This document shows, piece by piece, positions 1 through 7,385 of a stretch of 64,000 nucleotides of DNA. The notes under the pieces are model-generated. The model saw only the letters and a list, made by a program, of their open reading frames with translations. It was not told the origin of the DNA and ran no database searches. Origin of the DNA: Nanosynbacter sp963524495 (lineage in GTDB: Bacteria > Patescibacteriota > Saccharimonadia > Saccharimonadales > Saccharimonadaceae); contig CP128407.1 of NCBI GenBank assembly GCA_046846435.1, forward strand, positions 558,001 to 622,000, in the 5' to 3' direction. The position numbers and the translations under genes were made by a program. How positions within the stretch are numbered: the first letter of the stretch is position 1; each line of letters starts with the position of its first letter.

Positions 1-405
1 AATCTTATCCTCAGTGTCAACCAGTTCTTGCTGTAGCTGCAAGAAGTTCTCATTAGCCTTCAGTTCCGGATACGCCTCAGCGACAGCGAACAGGCTCTTT
101 AGGGCACCCTCTAACATATTCTCCGCCTGAGCCGTATCAGCCACGCCTTTGGCACCCATAATAGCCGACCGCGCTTCAGTAACCTTTTCAAATACTTCTT
201 TCTCGTGCGTGGCGTAGCCCTTGACTGAGTTAACCAGGTTTGGAATCAAGTCAGTCCGGCGTTTGAGCTGGACAGTGATATCACTCCATGCTTCCTCGAC
301 GCGGTTACGCAGCGTCACCAGTCCGTTGTACGTACCGATCAAAAACGCCACGATCAGAACGATAACGACACCAACGATAATTAAGGTTATTATTACTGCA
401 TCCAT
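1..405 (-). CDS. lemA: LemA family protein, 3' part outside the window
   Basis: Membrane protein of the LemA family, whose biochemical role is unsettled. Only the first 135 codons are inside the window. One membrane helix lies near residues 3-24, followed by the family signature around NGLVTLRNRVEEAWSDI and RTDLIPNLVNSVKGYA, then a helical stretch ending with FLQLQQELVDTEDKI at the edge. The ATG at 403-405 is preceded by TAAGGAG at good spacing, and a TATAAT box on the minus strand at 443-448 would give a leader of about 30 nt. It diverges from the AbrB-ABC operon. Family assignment is firm. Confidence 0.93.
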   Translation of the reverse strand, partial: MDAVIITLIIVGVVIVLIVAFLIGTYNGLVTLRNRVEEAWSDITVQLKRRTDLIPNLVNSVKGYATHEKEVFEKVTEARSAIMGAKGVADTAQAENMLEGALKSLFAVAEAYPELKANENFLQLQQELVDTEDKI

Positions 406-442
406 GTTCTATTCTCCTTATGGTTAGTACCTTATACACATA

Positions 443-448
443 ATTATA
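443..448 (-). promoter_or_regulatory. -10 box for lemA
   Basis: TATAAT on the minus strand, 37 nt upstream of the lemA ATG. This gene has a Shine-Dalgarno leader, unlike many first genes in the window. I see no convincing -35 at 16-18 nt spacing. Confidence 0.6.
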
Positions 449-493
449 CCATACACACGAGTCGTATAGTGGCAAAATCATGCCAACTCATTG

Positions 494-523
494 TTGACAC
501 GCAGCTCATCATAGTCGTATACT
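494..523 (+). promoter_or_regulatory. Promoter of the AbrB-ABC operon
   Basis: Consensus -35 TTGACA (494-499), an 18-nt spacer and -10 TATACT (518-523). The predicted transcription start near 530 falls inside the inverted repeat at 527-549. Confidence 0.8.
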
Positions 524-526
524 TAT

Positions 527-549
527 TCATATAAATCATATTTATATGA
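527..549 (+). promoter_or_regulatory. Perfect inverted repeat, probable operator
   Basis: Ten-base perfect arms TCATATAAAT and ATTTATATGA separated by CAT. It covers the predicted transcription start and ends 14 nt before the regulator ATG at 564. Position and symmetry suit a dimeric autorepressor; binding by the AbrB-type protein encoded just downstream is inferred. Confidence 0.65.
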
Positions 550-563
550 AAGAAAGGAATTAT

Positions 564-779
564 ATGACAAAACCAAAGAGTAGACATGCTTGGACAGTCA
601 AGGTTGGCGAACGCGGGCAAATTGTGATACCCAAAGAGGCACGAGATATTTTTAATATCAAGCCTGGCGATACACTTATCATGCTCGGCGACAAGCAGCA
701 AGGAATTGCTATTCCGACTAAGAATAAAGTCATTGATACAATCACCGCCGTACTCAATGATACGGAGATGAAATCATGA
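564..779 (+). CDS. AbrB/SpoVT/MazE-type DNA-binding regulator
   Basis: Small swapped-hairpin transcription factor of 71 residues. Residues about 13-37 carry the family core GERGQIVIPKEARDIFNIKP. An in-frame ATG lies at 546, but GAAAGGAAT at 550-558 is spaced correctly only for 564, so the shorter form is chosen. The stop overlaps the start of the ABC ATPase by 4 nt (ATGA), so the two are translationally coupled. Likely a local repressor of the exporter operon, acting at the inverted repeat upstream. No toxin gene is adjacent, so an antitoxin role is unlikely. Confidence 0.88.
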   Translation: MTKPKSRHAWTVKVGERGQIVIPKEARDIFNIKPGDTLIMLGDKQQGIAIPTKNKVIDTITAVLNDTEMKS

Positions 780-1501
780 ATGCAATCACTGCGACCAACT
801 TAACAAAACGCTACGGTGACTTTGTCGCAGTCGACAGCCTTAATCTATCAATTGAAAAGGGTGAGTTATTTTCACTACTCGGTGTCAATGGTGCGGGTAA
901 GACGACACTGATTAAAATGTTATCTTGCTTAAGCCAACCAACACAAGGTGATGCTATTTTACTCGGCAATAGTATTACCGAAAAACCTCAGGCAGTCAAA
1001 CAGATGATCAACGTTTCACCGCAAGAAACTGCTGTAGCTGGTAATTTATCAGTCCGCGAGAATCTCGAACTGATCGCTGGACTCTACGGACAATCTGCTC
1101 ATAACGCCAGTGAGAGCGCCTCGCGTATGGCAAGCCAATTCAAGCTCGAAACTGTCGAACATAAAAAAGCTAAGCATTTGTCTGGCGGCATGCAGCGACG
1201 CCTGTCGATCGCCATGGCACTCATCTCAAATCCAAAAATATTATTCATTGACGAACCAACGCTAGGTCTTGATATTTTCTCGCGCCGTGAGTTATGGGAG
1301 GCGATCCAGTTGCTCAAAGGTACAGTGACGACACTGCTCACAACCCACTATCTCGAGGAAATTGAAGCATTGTCTGATCGTGTCGGCGTTATGGCGCGCG
1401 GCAAGCTCGTGGCGATCGGTACAGTAGCAGAACTGCAAAAACAAACCAATACGCGCACTCTCGAGGATGCGTTTGTCGCACTTGTAGGGGGTATTCGATG
1501 A
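776..1501 (+). CDS. ABC exporter ATP-binding protein
   Basis: Cytoplasmic ATPase of an ABC-2 type exporter, 241 residues. Walker A GVNGAGKT lies at about 36-43, the signature LSGGMQRR near 140-147, Walker B ILFIDEPTLGLD near 160-171 and the switch histidine in TTHYLEE. It belongs to the DrrA/CcmA-like group that exports drugs, lipids or polysaccharides; the substrate cannot be read from sequence. Both ends overlap neighbours by 4 nt, making a three-gene operon of regulator, ATPase and permease. Confidence 0.93.
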   Translation: MNAITATNLTKRYGDFVAVDSLNLSIEKGELFSLLGVNGAGKTTLIKMLSCLSQPTQGDAILLGNSITEKPQAVKQMINVSPQETAVAGNLSVRENLELIAGLYGQSAHNASESASRMASQFKLETVEHKKAKHLSGGMQRRLSIAMALISNPKILFIDEPTLGLDIFSRRELWEAIQLLKGTVTTLLTTHYLEEIEALSDRVGVMARGKLVAIGTVAELQKQTNTRTLEDAFVALVGGIR

Positions 1502-2247
1502 GATCATTACTATTTGCTAAACGCTGTACGAAAGAAGTTGTACGCGATCCGATCAATCTATTCTTTGGATTAGTCTTTCCACTCGTTTTGCTTGGACTAC
1601 TTTCTATTATAAATGTCAGCATTCCTGCCGAAGCCAATAATACTATGTTTGCCATCAAAAATTTGGCACCAGGTATCGCAATGTTCGGTACGGCATTCCT
1701 AGCACTATTCTCAGGTATGCTCCTAGCAAAAGACCGAACTTCATCATTCCTGATGCGTCTGTTTACCTCGCCTATGACAGCCCGAGATTTTATCATTGGA
1801 TACACAATTCCGATGATTATCATTGCTACCATGCAGGCAGTGATTACCCTCGTTATCGCCTGCTTTATCGGGCTCGACTTTTCAGTGCATATTATTGGGG
1901 CAATGGTTATTACAACGGTAACGTCGCTTCTATTTGTTGGATGTGGGTTATTCTTCGGCAGTCTCATTAACGAGCGAGCAGTTGGCGGTATATGTGGCGC
2001 CCTGCTCACCAATGTCGCTGGCTGGCTGTCGGGCGTATTTGTCCCGGTTGATCTCATCGGTGGTGGTTTTAAAATGGTTGCGGAAGCACTGCCATTTTAC
2101 CACAGTGTTGCCGCCATTAAAGGCAGCATTGAGGGGAATTGGCAAGTCATCACACCACATCTACTGATCGTTTTGTGTTATACCACCGTTATCTTCACAC
2201 TCGCTATCTATATCTTTCGGCGAAAGATGACCGGACGAAACACCTAA
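1498..2247 (+). CDS. ABC-2 type exporter permease
   Basis: Integral membrane partner of the upstream ATPase, 249 residues with about six hydrophobic helices: near 25-45, 60-80, 100-130, 138-160, 168-190 and a last one near 222-240. The short positive N-terminus MRSLLFAKRCTKEVVRDP is typical of ABC-2 permeases. Its ATG overlaps the ATPase stop (ATGA). A bidirectional-looking terminator follows 40 nt after the stop. Substrate unknown; regulation is expected from the AbrB-type protein at the head of the operon. Confidence 0.9.
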   Translation: MRSLLFAKRCTKEVVRDPINLFFGLVFPLVLLGLLSIINVSIPAEANNTMFAIKNLAPGIAMFGTAFLALFSGMLLAKDRTSSFLMRLFTSPMTARDFIIGYTIPMIIIATMQAVITLVIACFIGLDFSVHIIGAMVITTVTSLLFVGCGLFFGSLINERAVGGICGALLTNVAGWLSGVFVPVDLIGGGFKMVAEALPFYHSVAAIKGSIEGNWQVITPHLLIVLCYTTVIFTLAIYIFRRKMTGRNT

Positions 2248-2288
2248 TTTATCTGGGTCTGGCACCCTAGAATTCAACTATCCATAAC

Positions 2289-2315
2289 GAAAGCCGCCCT
2301 TTATCGGCGGCTTTT
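2289..2315 (+). terminator. Rho-independent terminator, possibly bidirectional
   Basis: AAAGCCGCC pairs with GGCGGCTTT around a short loop and is followed by a T run. It closes the ABC operon. Because the arms begin and end with A and T tracts it could also stop transcription coming from the tRNA-Leu gene on the other strand. Confidence 0.85.
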
Positions 2316-2325
2316 GTAACGATTG

Positions 2326-2411
2326 TGGTGCACGAGGCGGGAATCGAACCCGCACGACTTTTGGTCAAGGGATTTTAAGTCCCTCGCGTCTACCAATTCC
2401 GCCACTCGCGC
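2326..2411 (-). tRNA. tRNA-Leu (anticodon UAA)
   Basis: Class II tRNA with a long variable arm. Acceptor arms GCGCGAG and CTCGTGC pair (one G-U), CCA is encoded, the T-loop GGTTCGATTCC is present, and the anticodon loop reads ACTTAAAAT with TAA as anticodon. A TATACT -10 box lies at 2422-2427, 10 nt before the mature 5' end. Confidence 0.95.
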
Positions 2412-2818
2412 ATACCTCCATAGTATACTATATTTATGAAGTAAAATGTACACCCTACGCGCCAACATGGTGTAGATGGTTGGCCTAAGAACGAGATAAC
2501 ACTGACATCTTGCTGCCCAGTATGCCAAACGAAAAATCTGCCAAAGAAATTCACCTACTACATAATAAAGACGACTGTACTTTTTTACTTTATTAACGCT
2601 TTTATTTTGAAAACTAAGCAAGAAAAACAGTAAACCTTTCTCGATTTACTATCTCAAAAATTGTTCTATTCAATGAAGCAATCTGTTATGTTTCATCGTC
2701 TTTGTACCTCCTGTATCCATCAATACCACAATAATATCGTTGACAATCATGTATATAAATGTTGCTGCCAAATTCCAATGTGACGCACTGTAGATTGTCC
2801 TCATTTGACATACTACAT
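2412..2818. other. AT-rich intergenic region without a supported gene
   Basis: About 400 bases with no convincing reading frame on either strand. Besides the tRNA-Leu -10 box (2422-2427) I see a weak stem GCCAAC/GTTGGC near 2470-2493 and one copy of a 12-base direct repeat at 2740-2751. Composition is clearly more AT-rich than the flanks. Confidence 0.6.
2740..2751 (+). repeat. 12-bp direct repeat, copy 1
   Basis: TTGACAATCATG, identical to 3297-3308. The two copies bracket the AT-rich patch that holds the small membrane protein gene. A duplication from insertion or site-specific recombination is possible; chance cannot be excluded. Confidence 0.45.
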
Positions 2819-3196
2819 CTAAAATGCCGTCACCCAAAAACATATTCCTGCTATAAATGAAATTGGAGTCATAACATATTTTTCTTTCTTACTTTTTGAA
2901 ATGATGTTCATAATAGTATTCAACGATAGATACGCGGCAAAGAAGAAGCAAATATATTTAGTAACCGTAAAAGGCAACCACAAGGGAATAAAACCTCCAG
3001 CTTGCAAAATAATTATCATGGCAAAAATTTGGATAGCCACCGAAATGACTGCTGCAACCCTCAAGTTCTTAGGCAAGATTTTATGTTGCCCACCCATGGT
3101 AAATTCGCCCAGAGGCAAACCGCAGGCAACAAGAACGGTCATGATTGCTATAACTCCAAATAATACGGCACCTGATATTGAAAACATAAACCCCAA
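2819..3196 (-). CDS. Small membrane protein, unknown function
   Basis: I do not recognise this family. The 125-residue product is almost entirely hydrophobic, with about four helices: near 5-25, 45-66, 70-92 and 103-122. The chosen start is TTG at 3196 because AGGGAGA (3201-3207) is spaced correctly for it; an ATG at 3187 would sit 13 nt from that site. Base composition is noticeably AT-richer than the surrounding genes, and the gene lies between two tRNA genes and inside a pair of 12-bp direct repeats, so recent acquisition is possible. Confidence 0.6.
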   Translation of the reverse strand: MGFMFSISGAVLFGVIAIMTVLVACGLPLGEFTMGGQHKILPKNLRVAAVISVAIQIFAMIIILQAGGFIPLWLPFTVTKYICFFFAAYLSLNTIMNIISKSKKEKYVMTPISFIAGICFWVTAF

Positions 3197-3296
3197 TTAT
3201 TCTCCCTTCACAAAATACAAAAATTTTAGTTACAAATTCAACTTTGTTTCACTCAATATTTTTATGTATATTGTAACTCTTCAAGAGAGCTATTTA

Positions 3297-3308
3297 TTGA
3301 CAATCATG
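3297..3308 (+). repeat. 12-bp direct repeat, copy 2, touching tRNA-Cys
   Basis: TTGACAATCATG, identical to 2740-2751. The last two bases (3307-3308) overlap the CCA end of tRNA-Cys, where integrating elements often leave attachment repeats. Confidence 0.45.
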
Positions 3309-3380
3309 GAGGCACGTACGAGAGTCGAACTCGTCTAAAAGGTTTTGCAGACCTCTGCGTAACCGCTCCGCCAACGCGCC
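3307..3380 (-). tRNA. tRNA-Cys (anticodon GCA)
   Basis: 74 nt including an encoded CCA. Acceptor arms GGCGCGT and ACGTGCC pair with one G-U; the anticodon loop reads TCTGCAAAA; the T-arm GAGTTCGACTC is intact. A TATAAT -10 box on the minus strand at 3390-3395 lies 9 nt before the 5' end, so the gene has its own promoter just after the ABC transporter stop. Confidence 0.95.
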
Positions 3381-3400
3381 ACTTCACTCATTATATCAAA

Positions 3401-4702
3401 CTATAATTGTTCTTTGAACATTTCATAGAACTCACCACGCTTAGCAATCAGCTCACTACACGATCCCTGCTCGACAATTCGGCCATCTTTCATGAAGTAA
3501 ATCACATCAGCTTTTTTCACGGTACTTAGGCGATGGCTGATAGTGATGATCGTTTTATCTTTTTGCTTGAAGAGATGACGGAAAATTCGTGCCTCAGCCG
3601 CCGCATCAACAGCGCTGGTCGGCTCATCCAAAATAACGATTGGTGCATCACGGTAAAAATTACGCGCCAACGCCAGCCGCTGCCATTGCCCACCGGACAG
3701 ATCCACGCTTCTGTCATCACCGTCATCCATCATCCACTTGTCAACGTAACTATCTCCGCCCTTTGGTAACTTCTTTACGAAATCATCAGCTTCCGCCTGC
3801 CTGAGTGCGGCCGCCAACCGTCGCCGATCTAATCCACGAGAAACATCGCCGTACCACACATTTTCATGAGCCGTCGCAAAATCATAGCGAATGAAACTCT
3901 GGCTTAGCACGGCTAATTTCTGATGCCAATCAGCTATATTTACCTCGCAAAGATTCTGTCCATCAATCAAAATCTCGCCGCCAGTCGGCTGATACAATCC
4001 CGTCAATAATTTCACCAGCGTGGTTTTGCCTGCACCATTCTCACCGACGATCGCCACATACTGACCGCACTTAATATCTAGTGACAAACCCTTGAGTACG
4101 AGATTTTTGCTACCTGGATAACGAAACTTGACGTTACTAATCGTAATCGATTTGTCTACACTGAGCGGTAGGCTTGACTTGATATTTACCAATGGCAACT
4201 CCATAAACCGCTGGTAATCAGCCATATTTATTACCTCCTCATCGATGGAGTTATATATTGAAATCAAACTATCAACGCTACCAAGTACTCGACCCACCAT
4301 TTGTTGTACCAATACAAACTGACCAATCGGCTGGCGATGCGCAATAATTTCTAGTGTTACCCACACCAGCGCCACCACTTCCGCAGCTGCCTGCAGTGCC
4401 TCGCCACCAAGCCGCTTACCCATAAAGCTGCGCTCATATTTAATCATCTGTAATTGATCTTTATCGCGTAGAGCAGCCCGCTCTGTTAACAGATGCTTGA
4501 TAATGCCATACAATCGTAATTCAGCAACATTCTCTGGCCTACTCACCACATATTCGATCCACCACATACGCCGCCTGACATTAGTGTTTTTGCGCCAATA
4601 GTTTGATGTCAAACGAGATAGCCGGAACTGGACGATACCACTAGGAATAATAGCCACGACAAGTAACAGGCCTAGCCACCAACCAACTGATAGATAATCC
4701 AT
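3401..4702 (-). CDS. ABC exporter, C-terminal half (last membrane helices and ATPase)
   Basis: 433 residues. The first ~160 hold the end of a type I exporter membrane domain, then a nucleotide-binding domain: Walker A VGENGAGKT near 219-227, signature DLSGGQWQRLALAR near 334-347, Walker B VILDEPTSAVD and H-loop TISHRLSTVKKADV. The missing N-terminal half is encoded immediately upstream in another frame; the two frames overlap by 31 nt (4672-4702). The ATG at 4702 has only a weak AGGG site. Either a one-base frameshift has split one gene, or two coupled half-proteins are made. Substrate unknown. Confidence 0.82.
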   Translation of the reverse strand: MDYLSVGWWLGLLLVVAIIPSGIVQFRLSRLTSNYWRKNTNVRRRMWWIEYVVSRPENVAELRLYGIIKHLLTERAALRDKDQLQMIKYERSFMGKRLGGEALQAAAEVVALVWVTLEIIAHRQPIGQFVLVQQMVGRVLGSVDSLISIYNSIDEEVINMADYQRFMELPLVNIKSSLPLSVDKSITISNVKFRYPGSKNLVLKGLSLDIKCGQYVAIVGENGAGKTTLVKLLTGLYQPTGGEILIDGQNLCEVNIADWHQKLAVLSQSFIRYDFATAHENVWYGDVSRGLDRRRLAAALRQAEADDFVKKLPKGGDSYVDKWMMDDGDDRSVDLSGGQWQRLALARNFYRDAPIVILDEPTSAVDAAAEARIFRHLFKQKDKTIITISHRLSTVKKADVIYFMKDGRIVEQGSCSELIAKRGEFYEMFKEQL

Positions 4703-5223
4703 AACCCTATCACTAACGAGATGATATTTGTCACGATGTTAGTTAGGCGTGAAAACAGATATGAAAATAAACCAGCAAAGCGCTTCGCTCGATCAAACAT
4801 ATCAATTGTCGCCGGGTCATCATAACGCCAAAAATCCAGTCCATGAAGCCGTGCATACATCTGATCGTTAATACTCGATTCTAGCTGGTAACGCATTAAC
4901 TGCTCAAAATAGGCTTGCACAATTCCCCAAAAACTCATGACCACGCCAAGCACCACTGTAATAATTACGTACACGAGTAGCTGCTGCGAGTCACCACCAC
5001 CGGTATATGCCTCTGTCAATGCGGTGGTTGTTAACGCTGCAAAATATGTTGTTGCGAGCGGTAATGATGCCGTCAATATCGCTCCAACCGCTTGAATAAT
5101 GATAGTACGCGGTGATGTCTGCCAAACTGCTACGAGGGCACTAATAAGTGTTTTAACAATCTGACGAGCTTGAGGTCTCTCAGTTTCTGACACGTCCAAC
5201 ATAGTGATGTACAATAATCCCAT
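4672..5223 (-). CDS. ABC exporter, N-terminal half (membrane domain only)
   Basis: 183 residues with helices near 38-62, 88-110 and 158-180, matching the first half of a type I ABC exporter membrane domain. The frame stops at TAG (4672-4674) just where the family would continue; the sequence resumes in the -1 frame as GWWLGLLLVV of the downstream partner. The ATG at 5221-5223 lies a single base after the CCA of tRNA-Leu(GAG), so tRNA processing would leave an essentially leaderless message. A second ATG at 5202 is an alternative start with no clear Shine-Dalgarno. Confidence 0.78.
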   Translation of the reverse strand: MGLLYITMLDVSETERPQARQIVKTLISALVAVWQTSPRTIIIQAVGAILTASLPLATTYFAALTTTALTEAYTGGGDSQQLLVYVIITVVLGVVMSFWGIVQAYFEQLMRYQLESSINDQMYARLHGLDFWRYDDPATIDMFDRAKRFAGLFSYLFSRLTNIVTNIISLVIGLWIIYQLVGG

Positions 5224-5224
5224 T

Positions 5225-5312
5225 TGGTGCGAGCGAGAAGACTTGAACTTCCACGAGCGTAATGCTCACTAGCCCCTCAAGCTAGCGCGTCTACCAATTC
5301 CGCCACGCCCGC
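5225..5312 (-). tRNA. tRNA-Leu (anticodon GAG)
   Basis: Class II tRNA. Acceptor arms GCGGGCG and CGCTCGC pair (one G-U), CCA is encoded, the anticodon stem CTAGC/GCTAG encloses TTGAGGG, and the variable arm is long. A TATAAT -10 box at 5326-5331 lies 13 nt upstream. The 3' end is one base from the ABC half-transporter ATG, so tRNA and mRNA are probably co-transcribed. Confidence 0.95.
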
Positions 5313-5336
5313 ATGACCACTTACCATTATACCTGA

Positions 5337-7130
5337 TTACGGTGTTTTGTAAACGGATTCGCGGCGAACGGTCCAGTAGATCACGTCGGCAAACCGATCG
5401 GTGGGATATACCAACCGCATTGACTTATCAAGCGCCGACACGGAACGCAAGTGAATGTAATCCAGTTGCACTTGATATAGTGCGAGGGCTGGCACATCGG
5501 ACTGCCAATGCTTGGTAAATGCTTGATATTTGCTAACCCGCTGCTTGGCATTTTGCTTGGTACGACCTGCGGCGAGGGCATCATCGGCCACGGCACTATT
5601 ATAATTAGCAAAGTTAAGCCCACTTTGATTGGCCTGCGATGAATGCCAGTAGGCAAAGACATCGGCATCACCACCCAGTACCAGCTCATACAGTAGTACA
5701 TCAAAGCCGCGCGGCCGCAGGACGGACTGCAAAACGTTCTGCGAGGCATCATTTGGATCAACCACCCGCAAGTCAACGGTGATATGCAGCGTTTCCTGCC
5801 AGACTTTTACGAGTTCACGCGCAATAGTTTCAACATCAGAGCCCTTGAGCGTCACGAAGGACAGTTGCAAAGCCTGCTCACCCTTTTTACGCTGATTACC
5901 GACTACCTTCCATCCTTCTTCGTCCAGTAATTTTTTTGCCGCTTCTATGTCATACGGCAAGCGACCAGCCAGTTGCCCATCCACTTGGTCGTCAATAATT
6001 GGGCCGTGCAGCGGCTTCCTCGCAAAGGCAAACTTTTCGCGCAGTGCCTGGGTATGAATCGACTGGACCAGCGCTTGCCGAACTTTACGTGAGCTCACTA
6101 CTTCGCTCTGGGTGTTAAATAATGCGTAGACACCATCGTTAATAGCGTACGACCGTGAGGCATACATGTGACGGATCTGGTCTGACTGAGCCATGTATGA
6201 CAACTCCGGTGTCGCCATAATTTCACTCGTCTTGAGACCTTTGATGATCTCGTCCCGCGTCGGATATACATACAGCTGAAAGCGATCCAGCTTTGGCGCA
6301 CCATGATGATACTGTGAGTTCGCCACCAGGTGAAGCACTTTTTTCGACCCATCAGCGTTGGCGTTTTGTAAAATCCGCATGGCAAACGGCCCAGATGTTA
6401 CGGGCGACTTACCATAACCATGCTCACGTAGCTCGGCCGGATTAACTTCACTGAGGCTGTGCTGGGGCAAAACCGGAAAGGTAAGGGCGTGCATGAATGG
6501 TGCGTATGGGGCTGGCAGGGTAAATTGTACTGTCCGCTCGTCAACCTGCTTGACGTTGATCGACTGCCAGCCAGTAATTGACGATTGTGTCCGTGCATCC
6601 TTGAGTAGATTAACAGTAAACACCACGTCGCGAGCATCCAGCGGCGCTCCGTCTGACCACTTGAGATTACGGCGCAATTTGACCGTGTACTCAGTCTCGG
6701 CCTCATTGACTGTGACCGACTCGGCGAGGTCGCCCTTGATGTGCCCGGTTGTATCATAATTATAAAGACTCGCAAACATCAGTCGGGCCGCTGACTTTTC
6801 GGCACTACTACGAGCAAAGATTGGATTCAGTGTCTCTAATGGCCCCAGCACACCCTCTGAATATGACCCACCCTTGGCTGGTGCGTTATGAGCATATAAT
6901 TCACGAAACGATAACCACTGCACCATACTCACCGTAATCAACAGAATAACCAGAAAAATCCACCCCAAGACATGGCGCTTGACTCCAGCCAAATGTTCAA
7001 GGCGCGAGGAGATAAACATATGCGTGTGACGCAAGGTCGTCTTGGTCAGTTTTTGCGCTTGCCCATCAAGATCTTTTGTTGCGAAGTCCAGTCGCAGAAA
7101 TTTTTTCCAAGATGATTTTTTTGTGTCCAA
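5337..7130 (-). CDS. Peptide-type ABC substrate-binding protein (SBP family 5), membrane-anchored
   Basis: Extracytoplasmic solute-binding protein of the DppA/OppA family, 597 residues. Instead of a lipoprotein signal there are about 55 basic cytoplasmic residues, one helix near 56-74 (WIFLVILLITVSMVQWLSF), then the family core: YSEGVLGPLETLNPIFA, the SLYNYD/DLAESV motif, KLRRNLKWSDGAPLDARDVVFT and the C-terminal lobe. The start is TTG at 7130, chosen because AGGAG overlaps the secG stop region with 6-nt spacing. No oligopeptide permease genes are in the window. It follows secG closely, so the two are probably one transcript. Probably binds host-derived peptides; substrate is inferred from family only. 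Confidence 0.88.
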   Translation of the reverse strand: MDTKKSSWKKFLRLDFATKDLDGQAQKLTKTTLRHTHMFISSRLEHLAGVKRHVLGWIFLVILLITVSMVQWLSFRELYAHNAPAKGGSYSEGVLGPLETLNPIFARSSAEKSAARLMFASLYNYDTTGHIKGDLAESVTVNEAETEYTVKLRRNLKWSDGAPLDARDVVFTVNLLKDARTQSSITGWQSINVKQVDERTVQFTLPAPYAPFMHALTFPVLPQHSLSEVNPAELREHGYGKSPVTSGPFAMRILQNANADGSKKVLHLVANSQYHHGAPKLDRFQLYVYPTRDEIIKGLKTSEIMATPELSYMAQSDQIRHMYASRSYAINDGVYALFNTQSEVVSSRKVRQALVQSIHTQALREKFAFARKPLHGPIIDDQVDGQLAGRLPYDIEAAKKLLDEEGWKVVGNQRKKGEQALQLSFVTLKGSDVETIARELVKVWQETLHITVDLRVVDPNDASQNVLQSVLRPRGFDVLLYELVLGGDADVFAYWHSSQANQSGLNFANYNSAVADDALAAGRTKQNAKQRVSKYQAFTKHWQSDVPALALYQVQLDYIHLRSVSALDKSMRLVYPTDRFADVIYWTVRRESVYKTP

Positions 7131-7139
7131 GGCGCGCTC

Positions 7140-7376
7140 CTAGCCCTTCAGACTCGGCAACACCAAACTCGCCAAGATCGACAGCACGAACACAACAGCA
7201 AACACAATAGTCACATCAAACAAGTTCTTGTCAAAACCTCGCCGCGTGGTGAACAGCTCGCCCGACGAGCCAAAGCCTGCGCCTAGGCTCGCGCCACGCT
7301 GCTGCAACAATATGGCAATGATCATCAAAATGGCTGATCCTAATGTAACATACGGCAAAATAGTATCAAGTGACAT
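7140..7376 (-). CDS. secG: Preprotein translocase subunit SecG
   Basis: 78 residues with two membrane helices, near 8-25 and 52-74, separated by the conserved glycine-rich loop GASLGAGFGSSGELF. SecG assists SecYEG-driven export. The ATG at 7374-7376 is preceded by AAGGAGAA. The stop lies 9 nt from the start of the peptide-binding protein. Length and loop motif are normal for the family. Confidence 0.9.
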   Translation of the reverse strand: MSLDTILPYVTLGSAILMIIAILLQQRGASLGAGFGSSGELFTTRRGFDKNLFDVTIVFAVVFVLSILASLVLPSLKG

Positions 7377-7385
7377 GTTTTCTCC

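Noticed and set aside
1389..2057. Open frame of 222 codons on the minus strand
   Set aside because: It lies antisense to the ABC ATPase and permease genes, has no -10 box or Shine-Dalgarno, and its translation shows no domain-like pattern.
2301..2621. Open frame of 106 codons on the minus strand over tRNA-Leu
   Set aside because: It runs through the tRNA gene and terminator and has no protein-like composition.
4660..4710. Programmed -1 frameshift in the split ABC exporter
   Set aside because: No X XXY YYZ heptamer precedes the stop; re-pairing in the local TTG-GTT-GGT codons would give mismatches.
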